NCBI GenBank assembly: GCA_950106755.1 | Contig: OX467092.1 | Span: 9,920,001 to 9,984,000 of the forward strand | From: Climacium dendroides | Taxonomy: Eukaryota > Streptophyta > Bryopsida > Hypnales > Climaciaceae | Length of the DNA stretch: 64,000 nt | Direction of reading: 5' to 3' | Shown: piece after piece, positions 1 through 11,321 of the stretch | Layout: each line of letters starts with the position of its first letter | Position numbering within the stretch: the stretch's first letter is position 1 | Position numbers and translations under genes: made by a program | Notes under the pieces: generated by a model | Seen by the model: the letters and a program-made list of their open reading frames with translations, nothing else | What the model was told of the DNA's origin: nothing | Database searches by the model: none

Positions 1-1375
1 TCAAGCACCAATTATCAAAGAAGATGAGTAGCCAGAGGAGTAAATCTGGGAATTCCAAGGGACAATAGGTTAGAGCATTCTCCATCAAACACTTCTTGAT
101 GCATCCGGTTAGTTTGTACTATAGTGGATCTAGAAGAGGAAACCTAGCATACTGTACGAGCAGCATCCCCCTTAAGGTCCAATGATGGCTGCATGACAGG
201 TAAACTTAGCATTCTGGACTAGGGTGTTATTGAGCATAATGCCAAGTCATTCTGAGAACGTCTGGATCTGCCTTTTTTTTGTTAATCTAAGGGCTTGAAC
301 CGTAACACCAGACATGGCATTATGAGAACTAGAAACATCTCCAGCACGCATCGTGGGGATTGCCTCCAGTGCGCAATTAAACACGGTGATAATGCCCAGT
401 GCAAAAGTAACGAAGGAAATCCAGACGTGCAAGCATGGTCTCTTCACTCTGTCATTGCCAAAGAATCATTCCTAACTAAACAAATTCAAATTCGTAAATG
501 AACATCCAAATTAGGAGTGTCAAGTAAGAAGCGCTTCTTACTTCGCAGTTTGCAGGTTAGTTACCAAACATAATTCTTCTTTCCTCAAAGTATTAGCCCA
601 CTATAAATTGCTACCCCCTAGTCTGGCAGAGTTATAATGTTCATCCTCATTTCAATGGCATGTTCCAAAGCGCCTAGTTTGTGACATTCAAGCTCAAAAT
701 TAAGCACAGAGCTCCAAAAAACAGGACTCGTACAGCATATACCTGAGGCTCCAAACAATCATCCAGAAAAATGCAGAGGACCAGATCTGACACCCCCTAC
801 TAAACAAACATCTTCCAATAGAAAAGAAAAGAGTCTGAAATTGAAGCATCCTCAGAATCGTGACCTTCACCTCTCCAATTGAAATCAACGTAGGTTTCAG
901 AGGAAATATTTTTTCAAATAGTCGATCCAACACGAACCCGCGCATAAGCTCTTCAACCACGATTTCAAGAGAAATAAGTACGGAGTACTGAGTACAGAGC
1001 ACAATGAAGCAGCACAATCGAACATAAAAAGTTGAGAGAATGCACTGACCTAATAATCAGACGTTGGTCAATGATCGCAAGAACACAAATTAAGAATTGA
1101 GCTCCGTGATTTCAACAACTGAACCGGAAGCTGTTAACCAAGAAAGAAGACGAGAAGAGCTTTCTCGACGGACGCTGTAAAGTGACGGACTACAGTACTG
1201 TACTTCTTGCAAGTGAATTTCCATGCACCGACCTCGCTGAGCGATAGCAACTGAGCAAGATTTGCGAAAGCAACTTCGAAATGAAAGATCGACACGTTGG
1301 AGGATGTTGGTGCGACGCAACTCTGAGAACGGCGCCTTCAAATGTGGATTGAGGATGTAAGCGAGTGGATGAATG
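1..1375. other. No recognisable gene; moderate-GC unique sequence
   Basis: The base composition is less AT-rich than in the following spacers, and the stretch does not look repeated elsewhere in the window. Open frames on both strands are short (up to about 119 codons) and match no family I know. It could be the untranslated or intronic 5' part of a minus-strand gene running off the left edge, but no exon can be supported. A perfect 22-bp palindrome lies at 522-543. Confidence 0.4.
522..543. repeat. Perfect 22-bp palindrome
   Basis: AAGTAAGAAG followed directly by its own reverse complement, with no spacer. The bases just outside (521 C, 544 C) do not extend the symmetry. No function is assigned. 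Confidence 0.8.
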
Positions 1376-1826
1376 TAAGGTAGTCTGCTCAGTATTGTTT
1401 CAATATTTGAACAGTAGAGTACTAAAAACATACTATTGCAATACTGCAATAGTATATTTTCAATGGATAGAGTCTATCGTTCATTGAAATTGTATTGTTG
1501 CAATACTGAAAACAGTATGTTTTTAGTACTCTATTGTTTCAATGCTTTTACAGTACAATATCAAAAACATATTGTTGCAACAATACAATTTCAATGGATG
1601 TATACTCTATCCATTGAAAGTATATTATTGCAGTTGCAGCAATATAATTTTAATATTCTATTATGAAAGCACTGAAGCAATAATGTTTCAATTGGGGGTA
1701 CTTCCCTAATGATGTTCAAAATGCCACCCCTATCTAGGAATGGGTGACATGTTGTTTGAAATATCTATTATTGTCAATGATGAGTTAGGTAGTTTTAAAT
1801 GGTCACTTTAATGGTCTACTTTAGAG
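1376..1826 (-). repeat. Interrupted copy of the TAAGGTA MITE-like repeat
   Basis: The left end carries TAAGGTAGTCTGCTC, the terminal motif of the repeat at 19962-20101. Positions about 1713-1812 are the reverse complement of the middle of that repeat (shared core CCTATCTAGGAATGGGT, roughly 85-90% similar by eye). The terminal motif and the core are separated by a palindromic insertion (about 1391-1690). The right end is worn. The repeat is therefore an older, interrupted relative of the copy sitting in intron 2 of the bromodomain ATPase gene. Confidence 0.55.
1391..1670. repeat. Foldback (palindromic) insertion
   Basis: Arms around 1400-1445 (AGAGTACTAAAAACATACTA) and 1500-1550 (its reverse complement with few changes) can pair over about 45 bases. 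A second, weaker inverted pair surrounds the ATCCATTGAAA-type motif at 1460-1475 and 1595-1620. The stretch is strongly AT-rich and interrupts the surrounding MITE-like repeat, so it behaves like a foldback-type insertion. No target duplication could be fixed. Confidence 0.5.
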
Positions 1827-2219
1827 TCATGATGAAATTAAGGAATATCAGGTATTCAGAGTTTAATTTTTTATTCAGAGTTTAATTTTTTTAAGAAAAT
1901 CGAACCAACAAACCGCATTAACCTTTAACCCATAAAAAATGCAAACGACAAACAATGAATGACAAAGAATCTCTCCATGTAGAATAGAAGTGTAACTATT
2001 CTTTCTTCAAATTTCGTATGAAAAGGGAAGGTCTTCTATAGTAGTTTGTCTTCAAGATGATTTCCACGGTGATTAGCTTGTTCTTCAAGGGTTAAAAGAA
2101 CATGGCTCCCATGACCAAGGTGGTCACCACAATGTTATGATTATTGAATCAATAGGTGCATTCTTCTTTTTTACAATTAACAATGAAGTCATCCATTAAT
2201 AATCCACTTTTTGACCTTA
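1827..2219. other. AT-rich spacer, nothing recognised
   Basis: Contains a short direct repeat (TTCAGAGTTTAATTTTT at about 1857 and 1875) and no open frame of note. Confidence 0.5.
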
Positions 2220-3720
2220 TCATTGTGAGTGAATTTCACCTTAAGATAAAATTCATTCACAAAATTGGGCCGGAAGAGGAATGGAGGGACCCTAGTCTAA
2301 ATGCCTTCCAAACAATGGACTTATACAATGGTTGTTTTCTTTTTGGTAAATTACATTCAACTGACTTTTAGTGAAAGAAGGATGACCCTTCTAAATGATC
2401 TTCATACATGTCTCAAAATCCCTACACCATCCTAATTCAAGCTTAGGGAAGTTAGGGTCTTTCATTGTACCAAAATCTCACTAAAATTGCCCAATTTGGA
2501 CCCTAAATGAGCTAAATGGAACTCTAAAAAATCATGACAATACGCTTCCCTCGAGCCAAATCCCTAAATTCAACCATGGACTCACCCATGGACCTTTCAC
2601 CAATCATGCAAGAGTTTTAAGCATCCAAATTGTGGAAGACCATAGATATGTACTCAAAAATGCAACACTCAACATAGATTGTAATCAAAATTACATTTAA
2701 ACTTAGTTGAAGTCACAAAACAAGGAGGAGAACAATCCGAATTGCCACCCATGAGGCAATTGGACTCTCTCCACCAAAATGGCTGCCATTTCTCTTCCCT
2801 TGCTTCAAATCTAGACCCATGAGGCAACTGGACTCTCTCCATTAAAATGGTAGTCATTTATCTTCCCTTGCTTCAAATCTAGCAAGATTTAGCACTTTGG
2901 AAAGCTAACTTCACGATCCATTCTCCCTTCAAATTTCACTTCAACGAACCTTGCCAATCTTCCGCAATTGCTCCTCAAAGTTGTAGCTCCATTTGAAGGC
3001 GGTAGCTGACCTCCTTCCACAAAAATAGACACCATTTCTTCATTGTTACTCCAAATCGGGCAATCTTGGTCTTTATAGAAATACCACTTGACTATGCAGC
3101 TTCTCTCCAAAATTTAGCCTCAATCGACCTTCTATCCCTCCGCGATGACTTGCCAAAATTGGTGACCTTGATTTGCTACGGCAACAGACCACCTTGCACA
3201 AAAACAACTGCCAATTCTTCATTTTAGCTCCAAATGAGCTGAGCCATACCTTTTTGGAAAGGTAACTTCAAGGCGCACTCATCCTCCAAATTTCAGCTCC
3301 ATCTTTTATACTGTCCGCCCGTAATCTCTCCTCAAGTTGGCAGTTCTAATGGCAACTCTCAAAACCTAACCTCTCTTCATGTTTTCTCATTCAACCTTCC
3401 ATTTGACCTCAACCACCTCCATTTTTCATCCAATTGTCACTTCAATTTAGTGAAAACCTACTCGACTAATTGCCTATGATCCTAATTCAACTCTTTGCAC
3501 TCATTGTTTCCTCCAAAACACACACACACACATACACACAACAAAAAAAAACAAGAGAACCAAGAGCAAGAGAAGAAGAGAGCTCCCAACCCTAATTCGA
3601 CTTTTTTCCTATATTCCCAAGTTACTAACTCCTACTTACCTTCATCCATCCTTCCATTTACTAAAAAATGCCTTTAAATTACTATTTTGTCTAATTTAGT
3701 GCTCCCATGACTATGTAAGT
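2220..3720 (+). repeat. Retroelement-like relic, copy 1 (partner at 50540-51830)
   Basis: Several blocks occur in the same order and orientation here and at 50.54-51.83 kb: AAAATTGGGCCGGAAGAGGA-type sequence near 2263 (50569 in the partner), internal units with AAAA-TAG/CAG-ACACCATTTCTTC, TCTCTTCATGTTTTCTC near 3372, a GAAAACCTACTCGA motif near 3452 and AACCCTAATTCGAC near 3590. Units near 2760-2880, 3010 and 3190 are imperfect tandem repeats of roughly 170-180 bp. No protein-coding domain remains. The order of blocks suggests a terminal or untranslated part of an LTR-type element, but LTR ends are not identified. Confidence 0.55.
3519..3542. repeat. (AC)n microsatellite
   Basis: A short run of about ten AC dinucleotides with one interruption, inside the retroelement-like relic. 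Confidence 0.8.
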
Positions 3721-3784
3721 ATTTTCCTAATAGTTTTCAATTCAATAACTTTTTTGGTATTTTTATGTTTCTTCTTTACTCATA

Positions 3785-4074
3785 GTGATATTATAGAAGT
3801 AATTGTGAACTGCTACTCTATTTTTGTAATATCACATTGTGTGAAAATACGATTTCTATATATGCATGATTGCAAATATTTTTACAAAATATTTAAAATA
3901 ATTATTTTAAAGACTTATTAAAATCATTATCATGCATTCTATTCAAATATATCAAATTTTTACTAATATGTAATACAATGAATGTGTAGCATAGCAAGCA
4001 CAAGCCTCTAGTATTAATGGTAGCATTTGTGATATTACAGAGGGAGTTATGATTTTAGTAGTATAATAGTATGA
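3785..4074 (-). mobile_element. Truncated non-autonomous Helitron copy
   Basis: Direct repeat of 4576-4868 (about 90% similar by eye), representing the 5' half of the Helitron family described at 4075-4868. On the minus strand it begins with TCATACTA at 4074 and reads away to the left, where it is truncated. The CTAG end of the complete copy lies immediately next to its TC end, so the complete copy inserted at the very tip of this one. Confidence 0.6.
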
Positions 4075-4868
4075 CTAGCGGCTGGCGCTTGCTATGCTAC
4101 GCATTCACCATTAGAATTTCATTAGAATTTTTATGTATTAGATAAAATGCAAAGCAAGAATTTCAATAAATCTTCAAATAAAAATGACTAAAATCTTAAT
4201 ATATTATTTTTAATATATAAACATATACTGAAATAAACAATAGAAATTTAATGAATGATGAGTGAAATACATGCAATGATAAATACAATAAAAGATACAC
4301 ATACATTAGAATGCATTAGAAATTTAACTCAATTGTTACAAACAATGGCAACCCAAATAGAAGAATTTAAAAGAAAAACTTGTAAATCTCAAAAGCTTCG
4401 TGAACAATTTAATTCAAAGCTCACAAAAGCACAAAATCATAGAAATGCAAAAGAAGTATAAAGCCAAAGGAAGCAATGGAATTGCTACCTTTATAATATT
4501 ACCATATTGATCCTTTTTAATATCACCTCAATTGCAATGACTATATTATTTCTATAATATCACCCTTTGTAAAAAGTGATATTACAAAGGTGATTGCAAA
4601 CTGCTACTCTATTTCTGTAATATCACATTGTGTGAAAATACGATTTCTATGTATGCATGATTGAAAATATTTTTACAAAACATTTAAAATAATTATTTTA
4701 AAAACTTATTGAAATCATTATCATGCATTCTATTCAAATATATCAAAATTTTACTAATATGTGATGCAATGAATGCGTAGCATAGCAAGTAGAAGCCTCT
4801 AGTATTAATGGTAGCATTTGTGATATTACAGAGGGAGTTATGATTTTAGTAGTATGATAGTAGTATGA
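4075..4868 (-). mobile_element. Non-autonomous Helitron, complete copy (about 794 bp)
   Basis: Read on the minus strand, the element starts with TC (TCATACTACTA) and ends GCGCCAGCCGCTAG, that is 5' TC and 3' CTAG (the CTRR rule for Helitrons). It is flanked by A on the 5' side and T on the 3' side, as expected for Helitron insertion between A and T. No terminal inverted repeats or target duplication are seen. An 864-bp inverted relative lies at 15879-16742. No Rep or helicase coding is present, so movement would need an autonomous partner. The hairpin upstream of CTAG is weak (GCG with CGC around the TAGCATAGC motif). Confidence 0.6.
4252..4461 (+). CDS. Small ORF conserved between Helitron copies, function unknown
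   Basis: An open frame of about 69 codons, antisense to the Helitron orientation. The copy at 16326-16562 encodes a closely related peptide: both share the blocks KDTHTL, LTQLLQTMA, QIEEFK and KTCKSQKLREQFN. The peptide is polar, probably helical, with no recognised domain. The two then diverge at the C-terminus. Conservation could simply reflect recent common origin of the two copies; a protein-coding role is unproven. It may be a captured host gene fragment, as often happens in Helitrons. Confidence 0.3.
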
Positions 4869-7740
4869 TGTGTCCAAAAAGTAGCTTTAAGGTTCAATAA
4901 TTTTTATAACTTTTGACTACATGGTTAAAAAGTTATTCTACGATATGTTATTTTCATTATTTGGCATGCAATCCAAACATTTCAAAAAAATTCTTTGAAA
5001 ATAAAATTTTTTCAAATAAAAATTTGAAATTGATTTTCTAAATTTACATGTATATGACAAGCTTTGAATCATTCTACTTTTAGTACTGAGATGAAAGTTA
5101 TGAGGAGTTTTAGTTTGGAAGTAATTGTAGAATCTGGACTTTGCAAAAAACTTTAAGTATTCTATGGAACTCAATTTCCAATTTATTTGAAAAAAAAATC
5201 ATGAGATGTATATTATTTATTAAAACATTACAACTATTAAGATTGGCATTTTTCAAATCCATAACTAAATTCTTAACAATTTAGCATTTTAAATCACACT
5301 CTATTTCTCTTCACCTATTGATTTTTTCAAGTATGAGTATGAAATATTTTTTGTTTGAAATTTTTTGTAAGTATTCCCAACTTATTTCTTTAACATATTA
5401 TGTTGTAGAATCTACTCATTTTGTTTATAAAGTTTGAAAGATAAAATCTAACCATTTAGGAAAAATTGAAAATGTTTCTTTTTCACTTAGTCCTACAATT
5501 GGTAAGGTTTCTTATTTTGAAATTTTAGGAGGGTGTACTCTAACAAGTTAACTAAAAGATCCTATAGTTGAATTTATTATGAATAAATATAGATGAAGAT
5601 TTTAGCCTTCTTTGGATTTGAATACTTTGAAGTAGTTTTGGGCCTAAATTAAAAACACATAAAATCTTTAAGGGTTTGGATGAATGTTGAAATTTGGAAC
5701 ACCACTATTACATTTAATATTGCTAGTATGGCACTTCATAGAAAATTATAAAAAAAACTCTACTCAATAGTGATCCCAGAATGGGTTTAGGATAATTAGC
5801 CAAGTGTTCATTTTTGGAATTTTTTTTTGAATTTACACTGAGGGCATGAAAAAATTAAGTAGAAACTGAGATAAATTTAGCCAGTTTGGGGATCATTGGT
5901 CCTCAACATCATTTTAAAGTACACAAAACGTCCTCAACATCGTTTCAAGGTTAACCCCAAAGTGACATTCAATATCCAAGGTTCAAAAACATCTTTGCTT
6001 TTGAAGCTCTATAGGTCTAGATATCTTCAAGTTATACGAATCTCAACCATACAATCTTGTAGTGTATATGTTTTAGATGATATGTACAAAATTTGAAGTC
6101 ATTTGGCCATATAGATTGCAAGATCATAATGTTTTAGTGTCAAAAATAGATGCTGAAATTTTCCCAAAAACACATTTGGAGGTGAAATTTGTTTTCTAAA
6201 CCTACTCAAATGAAAAAACTTTACACTACAAAATGATTCAAAACTAGTATACAAACACATTGGTGAATTTTTTTTTTCATTCAATCAACTCATTGTGTCT
6301 AAAAAACAGCTTTGAAATGTCAAAAAACAGCAAGAAAAATTGCAAAAAACACATCTAGGGCTGAACCTCCTAATACTAGAATGCTTCTCACTCACTCATT
6401 ACTTCTTGGATTGAAATGAGATTTTTGCCTCACAAAATTGACTAATATGCGCAACTTTTCCAAATTTTTTTATTGCAAATGGATTTTGTATGAAGAAAAA
6501 ATAGTCTGCCAAAGTTCACACTACTCCCAAAATGCCAGGATGTTGAACTTCGAATTGCTCCCAAATATTCACAACAACTTGGATTGACATGAAAATTTTA
6601 CCACAATAACTAGACTTCAAGAGGAACAAAATCCAACAAATTTTATTGAAAACAAATGTTTTATGAAAGAGATTCAAACCCCCGAAGTTGCAGCCCTAAA
6701 TACAGTTTGGTGAACTCAAATTGAAGCTGTGACGTTTAATTGGCCCCCCAAAACTCAGCACACCTTGGATTGATCTGAAATATTTGCCACACAAACTAGA
6801 GGGGAGAACACAACTTTCCCAACAAGTTTTATTGAATTTGGACCTTGGATGAAAAAATTACAACACTTTGAACTGGACTTCAAATTGTGTGAGGACACTT
6901 TCTGTCCTCTTTGTCATTTTGGGGTTAACCTTGAAGCCTATGAAAAATCAAGAAGGGCTAATGAATCGTCAAACAACATGATTTTCTACCTTAATTTATA
7001 TTGAAGAACACATGATTTTCAACCTTCAGATAAAACACGTGAGGACAGGTGTATAACCTTGTCGATGGAACATCTATGGTACATACTTGAATTAAATTCA
7101 AGACATTGATAATTGTTCAATTAAAGAAGTGATGATGCCTTAAGAAAATGGATCCCTTGTATAATATATTTTTACTTCATTTTTTTGTTCAAAAAACTAG
7201 ATTTTTAACATTCACAATGACATAAGACATCGGACAGTTTTCTGCTCTTAAAAAAATCAAAAAAATGAAGCTTCCCATGTCTTGTTTCTACTAGCTACTC
7301 TACAAACCTTTAAAAAACGAATATTTTATACAGATTTCATATAACCAAGGTTCTTGATATAAGAGTATGCAAAGTCTGGTTTATATTTTGAATTGATCAA
7401 ACCTGGTACATTATCTGCCTCTGGTGATATCTTCAAATTTTTTAATCCTTTAAAATATATAGAACGGGTTTTCTTTACTTTCTGTTCAAACATTCACGAT
7501 GATTTCAATTTTCACCAAAAAAAATAAATTTTAGATGATTTGTAAAAGTTAGACATGTGGGTTCCACCTTTAAAAGCAAAATGAAAAATCCCAGTCATTT
7601 ACAATGTTAAAATAACTTAGACGACAAAGTGTCAAAGATCTCAATATGTGAGTGTGTTCGGAATAATCCCTAAGAGAGCCTTAACTCAATGCAGGGATCA
7701 TCCAATTGGTAGGTGATGAATGCTCTTGACAGCTTAATGT
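4869..7740. other. AT-rich spacer made of old repeat relics
   Basis: No gene. About 80 bp at 4873-4952 recur at 29185-29263 (GACTACATGGTTAAAAAGTTATT is within both). Around 6405, 6578 and 6764 a block beginning CTTGGATTGA is repeated every 173-186 bp, followed each time by related AAA-rich text, which marks a diverged tandem repeat of three units. The rest is AT-rich with only short open frames. Confidence 0.5.
6360..6890. repeat. Diverged tandem repeat, three ~175-186-bp units
   Basis: CTTGGATTGA starts at 6405, 6578 and 6764; each is followed by a related stretch ending in a TTTTATTGAA- or TTTATTGCAA-like block about 75 bases on. Identity is low, so the array is old. Confidence 0.5.
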
Positions 7741-10700
7741 AAATTTCAACCACCAAAACTGGAAACTCTCAGACGTATCACCGTGGCATTTCAAGAATCG
7801 CAAACAAGCAGCAATCACAAACAGGATCCGTTCTGTTCAATGGGCAGTAAGAAAATTTATCATGGGAGTATTAACATTTGAGACTAACATTCACTGTCCG
7901 CATGTGTGAAAAGCACACATACAAAAACTAAAATCTAAAATCGAATGGTGCTCTCAAGGAACGTACTCAAAAGGCTCGGGTGGAGGGGGTTCATTGTCCT
8001 CCATCGCAGCAGTGCTGGGGTTCGCCGGCGGTGCTCCTGCAGCAGCAACTCCAGATACGGGAGTGTCTGTTGACACCAGCTCCACTGGTTCGGAGGGTGT
8101 CATATCTCTCAACATCACGAACCCGGAAGGAGCTCGTTTCAACTTCAGAGGTGCATATCTCGAGTCCTCCCTGAACTTGATAAATTTCTCTTGTGCAGGC
8201 ACCACACGAGCAGGATTACTAAGCACTTCAGATGAGGGCTCCGCCACCGCTGCCTTCTTCTCCACTCCACCCTCCACGTCCATGGCGTTCTCATCCTTCG
8301 CTGCAGAAGTCGACTCCTTGTCACCATCCGACGGCCCTTCACCACTGACACTGGAGACTTCAGCGATGCTGGAAGAGCCAGAAGAACCACCCTCGTGAAC
8401 TGCTGACTTACCCGCTTTAACTTCGGCGTCCTTCTTCGCGCCTCTCACTTTAGCCCGATTAGAGGTCGACAGCACAGCGGTAGGCAGCTTCACAGCAGAT
8501 GTAGTGGTAGGAGGAGCGACAGAAGGAGGGTACCCAAACATGGAGGGCTTCGTTTCAGAAACAAAATCAAACTTGGGCATCCGGAGCTCTTCATTCAGAC
8601 CTATGAAAGCCGTAGGAGCGAAAGACAAACTGACGAAGTAAATCAGGGGGTACCAGTACCAAAACTGGCTGAACACGGCCATGCCCACAACAGCCGTCAC
8701 ACGGTCGTGCCCAGTTCGAGATTGAAGCATGATCGCAACATTGCGACCTCCTGCGTCCAAAATGCCTTGAGCGAGAATAGCTCCCATCTTACTCATCGTC
8801 TCCTCGTGTTTGTCATTGATGATCTTCTCCAGCTGTCTCCTGAAACTGGCCACACGAGGCTCACGGGTCTCGGTCGTTTGGAGAAGAACCATGGCCATAG
8901 CTATCAGTGCTCCCTGACGAACAAAATCAACTGCATCCGCTGTAAGGGGCTCCAGTAACGAGATGGCTTCACTAGACCCGGAACCTGCGCAGGAGATACC
9001 GACAGCCATTGCCGCCCCATACCTCACATGTGCATTGTACGACTCCGACAGCAAGGACACAATGCGGGGAGTCTGTTCCGGCTCCGAGCACAGAACGAAA
9101 CCTAAGGCCAACACCGCCGTCCTCCTCACGTCGTCGCTCACATCCGAGACTGCAAAATGAAGCAACCGACGGATGGCACTGTTGTTTGCAGTGCCGCGGT
9201 ACGCCATGGCCAGAGCGTACATACCTCCATAACGCAAGATAGGATCCTGATCCCTAGTCATTTGCTCGATCAAAGTGTCGGCTTCCTCCTCGCGACCATA
9301 CACAACCAGCGCAATGCCCAGGGCCAGACCGCGAATGATCTTCTCGTGCTGCGTATCATGAGCATACGCCAACATTTCGCCGGCTTTCTCACTGGCCGTA
9401 CCAACCATCAGTAAACCCATCGCTATACCGGCAGCCTCCCCAGCTACGGCACTGTCAGTGTACAGAACATTCTTCACGTCCTCGTAAATCTCCTCATCGG
9501 CCGTACCCAGAGCAGCTAAGCCTAACCCTAAACAAGCACCATGTTGAATCACCTCGTTGCTGGTGTTGCGCAAACTCTCCAACAGGAACTGCTTGATACC
9601 CTCCCCATGGTTCGCATGAATCAACCCTAAAGCATACAGGGCTCCTCCCTCCGAATAGGGACTCCCACCACCAGTTCCGCCGTTCTGGGGCAAGTAAGGA
9701 GCCATCAAAGACCTGCCCTGCTGATGGTGACCCCGATGAATCACACCCAGGCCCGCTGTCGCACTGAATTTTGCCCAGTTCGTGGCTCTCTTCAGCCAAT
9801 CCAAATTCTCGCGCAAGAACGTGTCCACTGTGGTACCCGCATGCATCAGAGCGTTCGAGTAAATGGTCGCACTATGACAAACACTGTTGCGCAACTCCAC
9901 CGACTGCTTAATAGTCTTCAATATCAAAAGGTCAGACCTGTTGTGACTGTAAAGAAACTGCAAAGTCAAGCTAATGGGGGTCTCCCCGGACAGAATGCCC
10001 TTCAACTTCCCTAACCTCTCCACATACGGCGTCCTCTCTTCCGCAGACGCAGCTTCCTCGGCGTCATGCCGGGCTAACAGAGGCTCCGTCAGATCAGCGT
10101 CCATCGCCGTAGGCCCACCCCCAGTCATTGCACTGATGCCATTCTCGTTCCGACTCAACCCAGGCGCCACGCTCACAGATGGCTCAGGCAAAAGATCCCT
10201 CACATTCAACAGAAACTTCTGATACTCATTCTCGAACAAATCAAACGCAACCTGGTAAGCCAACAGCGCATCGTTCTTATCCCCCGTCAAAAGCTTGTCC
10301 AAAATCGCAGCCACGCCCGCAGGCTCGTCCAAGAACATCAGACACTGGCAGATGCTCAAGTAGTCCGGCTGCTGGAGCGTCTGATAGCTTCGAACCAACA
10401 GACGCAAAACCTCGTGGCGAAACTCGCGCCTATTCACGAAAGTCTGCGACAAGCGAAGGCAATACGAAAGCATCGCCGGACCATTCTCGCTCCGATTGAT
10501 CGCCTCCTCCAGCTTGTCAAGCCGGCGGCACTCCAGCGCAATCCCCACCGCTTGCTGAAACTTCCCGTCCTGCATACATTTGTCCAGCATGCGCTCCACG
10601 ATGGCTACCAGACGGGGATCCAACGCCGCTTTCCCAGACTCTTCGGACGCCTTCACACTCAAAAGGATGTACTCATCCACGCACTTCGCCACCAGCGTCT

Positions 10701-11321
10701 GCACATACTCCGTGTCCTCGGAGACATCGAACAAGGGACCGGCGCCGAGCGCATACGTCAGGGAGTCATTCAGCTCTCCCAGGTAGTAAAACACCTTCGA
10801 AGCCACCAAAGCCGCCAAGTGACGCTCGTGAAACGTCTCGTCCTCGTATAACGACTCGATCGAAGAGATGTTCGTGGAAATCTCGGGCCAGAAATGCTCC
10901 ACCAGCACGTTCAAATTCTTCAGCGCGTGCAATTTCAGCGTCGGGTGGTCCTCCGACAGCATGGCCAGCAGGCCGCTCGCCGTCGTCACCACCGTCATGA
11001 TGCCCTCCCCCTCCAATCTCTCCACCAAAACTCTCCACGGCCGAACACGGATGCATGCACAAACCCTAAGCACCAAAAAGAACGGCAACGGAAGGGCGGA
11101 ATCGAGACGGGGGAGGACAATATACAACCATCGGGGGAGAGCAGAAGAAGGCTATGGAGTGTTGAAGAAGCTCATGAGGTGAGGAACCCTAACTTATTGC
11201 AGCACCGCGACCTGCCTTGGCTCGTCTTCCCCTGTCCTGGCTTCGTCTTCGGTGGTGTCGTGCAATGCAAACAATTACGCCTAGTTCACAATTGAGACAT
11301 TGCTGTGGTTGTGACTAGCAA
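7741..11321. repeat. Duplicated RPN2 block, copy 1
   Basis: The block is the direct counterpart of 34253-37858 (constant offset 26512 through the coding part). It covers the RPN2 frame, about 210 bp of 3' flank and about 320 bp of 5' flank. Left of 7741 similarity stops abruptly. On the right it ends around 11321, with faint similarity to about 11405. Small insertions and deletions occur only in the 5' flank. No poly-A tract sits at the downstream end, so a DNA-level duplication fits better than two separate retrocopies. Confidence 0.85.
7954..10998 (-). CDS. RPN2: 26S proteasome regulatory subunit RPN2 (PSMD1), copy 1
   Basis: RPN2 is the large non-ATPase scaffold of the base of the 19S regulatory particle; it helps attach the ubiquitin receptor RPN13 and acts in cytosol and nucleus. 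The frame opens 43 codons earlier (11127), but the ATG at 10998 gives [14 protein letters not shown], which matches the start of plant RPN2, and a protein of 1014 residues (Arabidopsis RPN2a is about 1004). The N-terminal helical part covers about 1-400 ([26 protein letters not shown]). Proteasome/cyclosome repeats lie at about 405-770 ([45 protein letters not shown]). A hydrophobic [10 protein letters not shown] segment lies near 775. A low-complexity Ser/Glu/Lys stretch (about 840-925) precedes the conserved [15 protein letters not shown] tail. The coding sequence is uninterrupted by introns and GC-richer than its flanks. It differs from copy 2 at two residues (857 Asp/Glu, 884 Val/Ala). Confidence 0.95.
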   Translation of the reverse strand: MTVVTTASGLLAMLSEDHPTLKLHALKNLNVLVEHFWPEISTNISSIESLYEDETFHERHLAALVASKVFYYLGELNDSLTYALGAGPLFDVSEDTEYVQTLVAKCVDEYILLSVKASEESGKAALDPRLVAIVERMLDKCMQDGKFQQAVGIALECRRLDKLEEAINRSENGPAMLSYCLRLSQTFVNRREFRHEVLRLLVRSYQTLQQPDYLSICQCLMFLDEPAGVAAILDKLLTGDKNDALLAYQVAFDLFENEYQKFLLNVRDLLPEPSVSVAPGLSRNENGISAMTGGGPTAMDADLTEPLLARHDAEEAASAEERTPYVERLGKLKGILSGETPISLTLQFLYSHNRSDLLILKTIKQSVELRNSVCHSATIYSNALMHAGTTVDTFLRENLDWLKRATNWAKFSATAGLGVIHRGHHQQGRSLMAPYLPQNGGTGGGSPYSEGGALYALGLIHANHGEGIKQFLLESLRNTSNEVIQHGACLGLGLAALGTADEEIYEDVKNVLYTDSAVAGEAAGIAMGLLMVGTASEKAGEMLAYAHDTQHEKIIRGLALGIALVVYGREEEADTLIEQMTRDQDPILRYGGMYALAMAYRGTANNSAIRRLLHFAVSDVSDDVRRTAVLALGFVLCSEPEQTPRIVSLLSESYNAHVRYGAAMAVGISCAGSGSSEAISLLEPLTADAVDFVRQGALIAMAMVLLQTTETREPRVASFRRQLEKIINDKHEETMSKMGAILAQGILDAGGRNVAIMLQSRTGHDRVTAVVGMAVFSQFWYWYPLIYFVSLSFAPTAFIGLNEELRMPKFDFVSETKPSMFGYPPSVAPPTTTSAVKLPTAVLSTSNRAKVRGAKKDAEVKAGKSAVHEGGSSGSSSIAEVSSVSGEGPSDGDKESTSAAKDENAMDVEGGVEKKAAVAEPSSEVLSNPARVVPAQEKFIKFREDSRYAPLKLKRAPSGFVMLRDMTPSEPVELVSTDTPVSGVAAAGAPPANPSTAAMEDNEPPPPEPFEYVP

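Noticed and set aside
10999..11127. RPN2 start at the first in-frame ATG (11127; 37639 in copy 2)
   Set aside because: The extra 43 residues do not resemble plant RPN2, and the ATG at 10998/37510 matches the known N-terminus and family length.
7980..11295. Many plus-strand open frames (64-145 codons) across RPN2 copy 1, with identical partners in copy 2
   Set aside because: They are antisense shadows of the conserved RPN2 frame; their identity between copies simply follows from the duplication.
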